Positions 58,296 to 64,000 of a DNA stretch of 64,000 nt are shown piece after piece. Positions within the stretch are counted from its first letter, which is position 1; each line of letters starts with the position of its first letter. Where the stretch lies: assembly GCA_023052935.1 (NCBI GenBank), contig CM041292.1, positions 114,506,436 through 114,570,435 on the forward strand. The letters are read 5' to 3'. This DNA is from Piezodorus guildinii. Its lineage: Eukaryota > Arthropoda > Insecta > Hemiptera > Pentatomidae. The position numbers and the translations under genes were made by a program. The notes under the pieces are model-generated. The model saw nothing but the letters and a program-made list of their open reading frames with translations, was not told the DNA's origin and ran no database searches.

Positions 58296-59204
58296 AATTT
58301 TTCATATCGAGTGTGACTACAATCTTATATAGATATTGGATCTTCTAAGGAAACATGTGCTATTATATTAATTATATTTTCGAATAAACACCGATAGCAA
58401 CAAAGGAAAAACATCGACAAGCGAACATTTCTTTGCGCCATTTTCTCTGTTGACTTAATCTATTGATAAACGGAAAAAAATAAAAGCTGTAAAGTAAACT
58501 ACTTACAAGTTGTTACCCTATGAAGAGAGTTAGTAAGATAAACATTTGAAGTGAATTGATCACGTACATTGCATCACAACTTATCAGAGATATGCAAAAG
58601 TTGTAAAAAGAGAACTTGCTATGGAAGGCTGGTCAGAATTCAACCACAAAGGTTGAAAAAGATACAGTATATCTAAAAAGGGTTAATAAAATATGTTACG
58701 GACGTTAAACGTTATATATTTATATGTATATGGTAGCACGCTAGTGTATATGTTTATAGCGAATGGCTTAAGAACATTATTTAGTGGGTCAGCCATCCCA
58801 CCCACGCTCGGTTTCGACAAAAAACAAAAAGTCTCAGCGACTGAAAGTGACGTTAATGCTCTCTTCGATAATAACATTAGTTCCACGTCTGGCTAAATAG
58901 ACATTTTTATTTAAATCCAAGATTTACGCATGATATTTTTTGCACTGCATATAAAAAAAAAAAAAAAAGAAATCTTCGAAATATAAATGCAAATATGGGT
59001 TTCATAAGCACGCATTTTTTAGACATATATTCAAATAAGGATTGCAGAGGAGGAATTTTATTGATTTTTCAGTTTGACATCATAATTCCAGAGAATTTAT
59101 ATTGACATTTTTCTATATAAGAATATTAAGTTACTAACTTAACTTCATAATTCAAATATTGAATAACAATAATCATTAATAACTTCACTACTTATTATAA
59201 TGTT
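58296..59204. other. no gene recognised
   Basis: Mostly AT-rich. A 67-codon forward frame at 58693-58896 and an antisense frame over it are the least noise-like unassigned frames here (balanced composition around GLRTLFSGSAIPPTLGFDKK), but no splice sites or family could be recognised. Confidence 0.35.
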
Positions 59205-59880
59205 TTTTAAAAATTATTTATTGATATTTACATCTGTATTGTACAACACATCTAGTAGATAGGCTAAAATAAAATACATGTGGAGAAGCCTCCTATCGGC
59301 AGCATTCTAAAAATATTCTAAACTAGAAGGTCTCAAGACCATCTTCTTTTAGACGCCTCGACGGATTATTAGGTATTGTAGAGGAAGAAAGAGTTGAAAC
59401 TAATGGGTTAGAGTGGGAATGGAGATAGTCATGGAAGGAGAGGTATCTGGTTCGAGCCAAATCAGTGACATACGGAACATTAAAGTCACTATGGATGAGT
59501 TTGTTCGTAACAAAGAAGGGAGCGTTAAGGATTACATAGGAACGATTTTGGATCGTAAGGATTAGATTCGAGAGGAATTCGATGGTTTTGTTGTACACCA
59601 AAGCTCAACTCCATACGTCCAAATTGGCCTTATAATAGCCATGTAAATGAGGCATTTATATTTTTGTGGGAGATTAGAACGTTTGTCTAGTAAGTGTTGA
59701 AGTAGCCGAAACCGTCTAACAGTTTCTTGTCGTTTCAGTCTTGTATGAGGATTCCAAGTAAGTCATTTGTCAAGATAGAGTCCTAGATATCGGATCTGTT
59801 CAACAGGGACTAGAGGAGAGTTATTAAAGGAGTCTGTAGGGCAGGAAGGTAATATTGTTTAAAATCATAATATTACGTAA
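59205..59880 (-). pseudogene. 5'-truncated LINE (Jockey-type) C-terminal part
   Basis: Minus-strand homologue of 19853-20533. The frame 59601-59323 reads VILNAPFFVTNKLIHSDFNV, then YVTDLARTRYLSFHDYL and PNNPSRRLKEDG. The region to 59860 carries, in other frames, the VPVEQIRYLGL and RRFRLLQHLLDKRS equivalents. The 3' UTR ends with AATAAATAATTTTT near 59215. Frameshifts interrupt it. Confidence 0.82.
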
Positions 59881-59985
59881 TGTTCACCCATAATATGGAA
59901 GCACACATGGTTCGTTAGTTCAGATTCGATCTCTTGCAACTTTAATACATATAAAACATACAGTAAAGAATGCATTCTGTTTTGC

Positions 59986-60028
<43 letters not shown>

Positions 60029-60392
60029 TTTTTTCAGATTTTTTCTGAAAAAAGGCTTTAGCGATTTTATTCGAACACTTTAAAACGCTTTGAATATTAA
60101 TAGACAATTAAATTATCTTTAACCTCATCAGGCAATGAGGTATCTTACAGAAAGAATCAAACAGCGCTTGACTACCGTTTTTAAATCTTCTCATATCTGA
60201 AGTACTAATAATTTTAAAAGGCTAAATAATCATGTTATACTTTTACTAAACACAAATGATGGATCAATTTCGAATGTGACTATTGTCATGATATATACAG
60301 TATTGTAAGATATATACTATCCTATTTTCAGAAATAATTAAAGGCAAAACAATACTATCTTTTTGTATAAAAAAACAAACAAAAAAAAAAAA
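59881..60392. other. no gene; (TA)n microsatellite at 59991-60024
   Basis: AT-rich, with a (TA)n run of about 17 units. Nothing else recognised. Confidence 0.6.
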
Positions 60393-60683
60393 ACGTGTAC
60401 CATTACAACCCATGAAGGGTCTTGGGCTCAGTACACATAGAGAATCGTACTGTTTCTTGGCCAACTACAGTGCAATGAGGTGATTAGGTTTTGACCACGC
60501 TCAGTAGCCAGGTTTTTCTCCAATTCGGGTACCCACTTTATCGAGGCTGGGTCTCCACACCCTAGGGTCGTCCCCCGACTGAAATACCAGAATAAATAAT
60601 ATTCTTCCCCATAGCCGGGTTTCGAACCCAGGACCCGGAGCACAGTAGGCTAGTGCTCTATCTACTAGACCACGCCGCCCACT
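60393..60683 (-). mobile_element. tRNA-derived SINE (family 2)
   Basis: Well-preserved copy. Plus-strand A run, then CATTACAACCCATGAAGGGT, CTTGGGCTCAGTACACATAG, CACTTTATCGAGGCTGGGTC and ACCCTAGGGTCG, then the head with GGTTTCGAACCCAGGACCC and TCTACTAGACCACGCCGCCC. An imperfect TTTTTgtATA / TTTTTagtATA direct repeat flanks it. Confidence 0.88.
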
Positions 60684-61820
60684 TCCTTTTTTTTAGTATA
60701 ATGATTCATAAATAAATTAATATAGCTGCCTTAGTGTAAGATATTATTAAGGATTTGGTTACATGTGTTATCTGAAAGCCTGTAATTGGAAGCTATATCG
60801 GTTATTGCTTCGTCATAATCGATTTACTTCTTAATAACTTTATCTTTATCCGTAAAGTCATAAATGCTCTACGGAATATAACGGTCTTGCTATTATGCAA
60901 ATATTTATGACTATTTTATTACTCCGCCGTAGATGGAACTTTTTCGGACAATCTTTAATAATAATTTGGGAAAAGGACGCAAGAGAGAAAAGTTTTTTTA
61001 GCAAAAATCAATGTAAGTCCTTGCTAATAATTTTACTCACTTAATTTTTTTACAGTTTCGTTAAAATCGACTTATTATTGAAAAAAATTCCCTAAAATTT
61101 ATTCAATAGACTTTAAACTATGGTCATAAAAATAATTGTTCAAATGAAATCAAAAGCTATTTTATTCGAGGACGAGTAGTCCCCTAAGTATAACAAGAAA
61201 AGCACAATATAAATGATAATGGTCTGGTCGTTTAAGACTTCAGCAGTTTAACAATGATAAACAGATTTTGTAGATATCATTTATAGCTTTAAATATTACA
61301 TATGTTGGAAATATTGATACTTTAGGAGATGGAGAAATAGTTGATGTCTAAAAGTGGATAATGATAAGGCTTTACAAATGGAATTAGGCAAGGATTCCAA
61401 AATAGGCTAGCACGATTGATCTTTTGAAGGAGACGGATCTGTGAGAAGGTATATACAAGTTTATGGGTTAGGATCTAGTGTTCACTGGATGGACAGAGGA
61501 ACAAGTGGCAAGCATATCAAGAATATAAGATTAATTTTATTTGTTCAAACTCGGAAGAGACAGACACCTAAGGGGTATTGCCGACTGAAAGAGTGATAAG
61601 GCAAATTTAACTCGGTAAATCTACTAGAAACATGGGAACGTCTGGGGATTCCACATCTGAAGCTAATGAAACAATTCATAAGTTCAAACTGCCTAATATG
61701 GAAAAAATACATAAGATCTGAAACCTTACGATGTAATTGTAAAAACTAATAAAAGTGATTAGTTTACATTCGACACAGCAAAAGAAATACCGAATCGTTA
61801 ATCATTGACGTTAATATGAT

Positions 61821-61823
<3 letters not shown>
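60684..61823. other. no gene recognised
   Basis: AT-rich. Bases 61320-61700 are purine-rich on the plus strand and may be decayed transposon, but no protein is recognisable. Confidence 0.45.
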
Positions 61824-61865
<42 letters not shown>

Positions 61866-61915
61866 TATATATATATATATATATACATATATATATTATA
61901 TATATATATATTTAT
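61824..61915. repeat. (CA)n and (TA)n compound microsatellite
   Basis: About 19 CA units (61825-61862) are followed by TA-rich repeats to about 61915. Confidence 0.95.
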
Positions 61916-62415
61916 ATAAATCTAAATATCAAGTAAAGAGTGATAAATATTCATTAAATAAACTAAGAGACCTCCGAGAAGCTAATTAATGCTCCAGTGG
62001 ACAAATAAACTAAAACGTATCGAAAACCTTTAACGTCTATCTTTTTATTTTTTTTTTTTCACGACGTTCTATCTCTCAATCCTTTCACTTTTTAAATATT
62101 TCAATTTCGTTTCTTTTCCGGCCTCTTAATTAATTATTATCCCTTTCAAGGTAGCTACTAATTCATTAGTGTCTCTCGATGGAATTCATGACGTTTGTTT
62201 CAACTTACACACGTCTGTTCTTTTACATCGAAAATATTGATTTACAGCATTAAAAACATACTTTGTACTACAGTTAACTGACGACAAGTTAGTAAAAACA
62301 AAATTTGTATTGTCAAGGAAGAATTGTATTCTTATTTTTATTAATTAAGAATAAATATGATCAAAAAACGAAAAGATTTATTAATTATAAGAAAACAGAT
62401 CAATTCAAGAAGATG
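61916..62415. other. no gene recognised
   Basis: AT-rich noncoding sequence. Confidence 0.5.
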
Positions 62416-62660
62416 GGATCACCTGTGGTGTCGTGGCAAGTAAAATTGCCTTATATGCCAGCAGATGGCTCTAGGATTTTTTACAGGGAAATTCTTGGTT
62501 ATGCCCCCCTTTCGAAAAAGATGTAAAATGGAGGTTCCGAATCTTGCTAATTCAAGAACTCGATATAGACTCCTATCCTAATTAAGTCTGGATAGGTTAA
62601 ATTTAGGTTTCCCATTGTATCATCGTTCGATTAGCTACAGTAACATAAAATGACGTTAAC
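62416..62660 (+). mobile_element. tRNA-derived SINE (family 1), copy 3, diverged
   Basis: Starts GGATCACCTG, with a degraded head (TGGTGTCGTGGCAAGTA). The body CTAGGATTTTTTACAGGGAA follows, then TCCTATCCTAATTAAGTCTG and CATCGTTCGATTAGC, ending AAAATGACGTTAAC. The boxes are too decayed for pol III use. Confidence 0.75.
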
Positions 62661-64000
62661 AATTCTGTTTTAAGTTTATTCAAGGAAACAAACATTGAGA
62701 AGAAACATTTTTTAAATTCACCTCTAAACTTCATGGATCTCAGCAAACAAAAGTCTGAAATCCGGAAACAGAATTAGATAAACAAAACTAAAATTTACAT
62801 TTTTAAAATCTTTCATTGAATTATTTTGATATTTGAGAGCAAATAATGGAAGGGTGAAATTATTCTCAAGAAGAATGGATTTATATTATTCTTAGTTACC
62901 TTGGAAATATTCGGGTGCAGTTTTCAGATATAATTAATTTGAAACTATGTTAAGTTTTATTGAATACTCATTTAAGCTTCCGTACCACGAATGATTCCTT
63001 GATATAGATTAGTAACGTGGCTCGAAGCGCCGGATGTTAAATAGTTTATTCGCCATTTTTAAAAACATTTTTTACCAGCATCAGTTTAAATGTTGATACA
63101 ATGGAATCGATGAGTTTTGGGAAATACAAAGAAACCGGCCAAATTATAAATTCCTGAAACGACTTAGGAATTTTTGTTTGGAGTATAGCATAGGCATTTT
63201 GTGTAGGATTCTAAAGGTTATGGATAAAAACATGTGGATATATCTGTTTAAAACTTTGAATGTATGACGGTTTCGATCTCTCTTAAACAATATTAAATAC
63301 ATAATGGAAAATACAATAGAAGCATAAGCAGTATTATTACGTTATTTATTACCATGATAAGTAATAACATTTTGCTATAAACATACACACGTTTTAAAGT
63401 GTTCATATATTCTTGTCACATCCTATCTTGTTTGAACAAGTGAAGAATGGATACATTTATTTGTTCATAACAAATATTAAATAACAAATAAAAAAATATT
63501 GCAGTTAAAAGGTTTATTATATAAGAGGGATACTTAATTGTTAAGTACTTAACTTTTTTTTTTTTTTTTTTAATGAATTAAGACGAAACCGAGCAAGCTT
63601 TGTAATTATAACACGTTGAGGTGTTATAAAAAAAACAATTTTTTCCTTCATCGTCTCAACTATCTAACTGAATTCACTATTCGATTCAGAACGACTGATT
63701 GTGAGCACACAAAATATATTTTTAAAGAAATTTATATTCGTGAATATCTAGATGTAACAGTAGTTTTTCCACTTTGCGGCGTTAGATGTAGACTTGACCC
63801 GCACGACAACTCTATTTGAAGTACCGTGTAAAAATGGTGATTTCATTAATCTAGAATAGCATTTACTTTTTAGGAATCAATGCATAGGCATGATAAAATT
63901 AGCTAGTTATTATAATAATTTATTTCAGTAGACAGAAAAAAAATAAACACGTATATTATACAGTGTTCTATGAATATTTGATATATCTTAATAATTATAA
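62661..64000. other. no gene recognised
   Basis: AT-rich noncoding sequence with a poly-T run near 63555-63571. The 67-codon forward frame at 63616-63819 has mixed composition (RFRTTDCEHTKYIFKE) but no support. Confidence 0.45.

Noticed and set aside
58693..58896. 67-codon forward frame and its antisense partner
   Set aside because: Composition is plausible but there are no splice sites, homologues or context that I can recognise, so it is not called as a gene.
1..64000. CRISPR arrays, operons or riboswitches
   Set aside because: No regularly spaced repeats with unique spacers and no bacterial gene organisation. The sequence is eukaryotic.

Overview
The window is AT-rich animal nuclear DNA, almost certainly from an insect. 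It has spliced genes, tRNA-derived SINEs, LINE, mariner, Tc1 and Helitron relics, a Ty3/gypsy-type LTR retrotransposon and long microsatellites. There are no bacterial-style operons, rRNA genes or CRISPR arrays. The transposon mix would fit many insects, so I do not name a species.

Host coding content is small. On the minus strand at 42091-42576 is the last coding exon of a fibroblast growth factor (branchless-like), with an unusual strongly basic then acidic tail. Its upstream exons were not found, so 42.6-64 kb may be an intron of this gene. On the minus strand at 24524-24742 is a first coding exon that looks like a small mitochondrial membrane protein. An NRF-1-like palindrome lies about 320 bp upstream, and a possible terminal exon sits at 23672-23813. 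Everything else recognisable is mobile DNA or simple repeat.

Layout. 1-12.5 kb: LINE 3' ends, two successive insertions of a tRNA-headed SINE, a second SINE, copies of a ~0.9 kb repeat family (here Repeat A), a Helitron 3' end and a mariner relic. 12.5-20.7 kb: more Repeat A, a Helitron with a LINE fragment inserted in it, a second partial Helitron, and a LINE RT relic. 20.7-32 kb: mariner pseudogene, the mitochondrial-type gene, LINE relics, tandem duplications and an (AT)n tract. 32-37.6 kb: a decayed gypsy-type element inserted in Repeat A with an unusual left junction. 37.6-42.6 kb: probable FGF 3' UTR and the FGF exon. 43.5-45.2 kb: a LINE split by a Tc1-like element. 45.9-64 kb: Repeat A copies carrying other insertions, LINE fragments, a Helitron helicase relic, and a near-perfect 267 bp palindrome bearing hammerhead/Penelope-like motifs in both arms.

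The genes here do not form a pathway. The main story is layered transposition: SINEs in Repeat A, an LTR element in Repeat A, a LINE in a Helitron, and Tc1 in a LINE. Several layers can be ordered by target-site duplications or empty-site comparison. The points most worth a second look are the left junction of the LTR element, the palindrome, the Repeat A family, the SINE family with a T-run at its 3' end, and the FGF tail.
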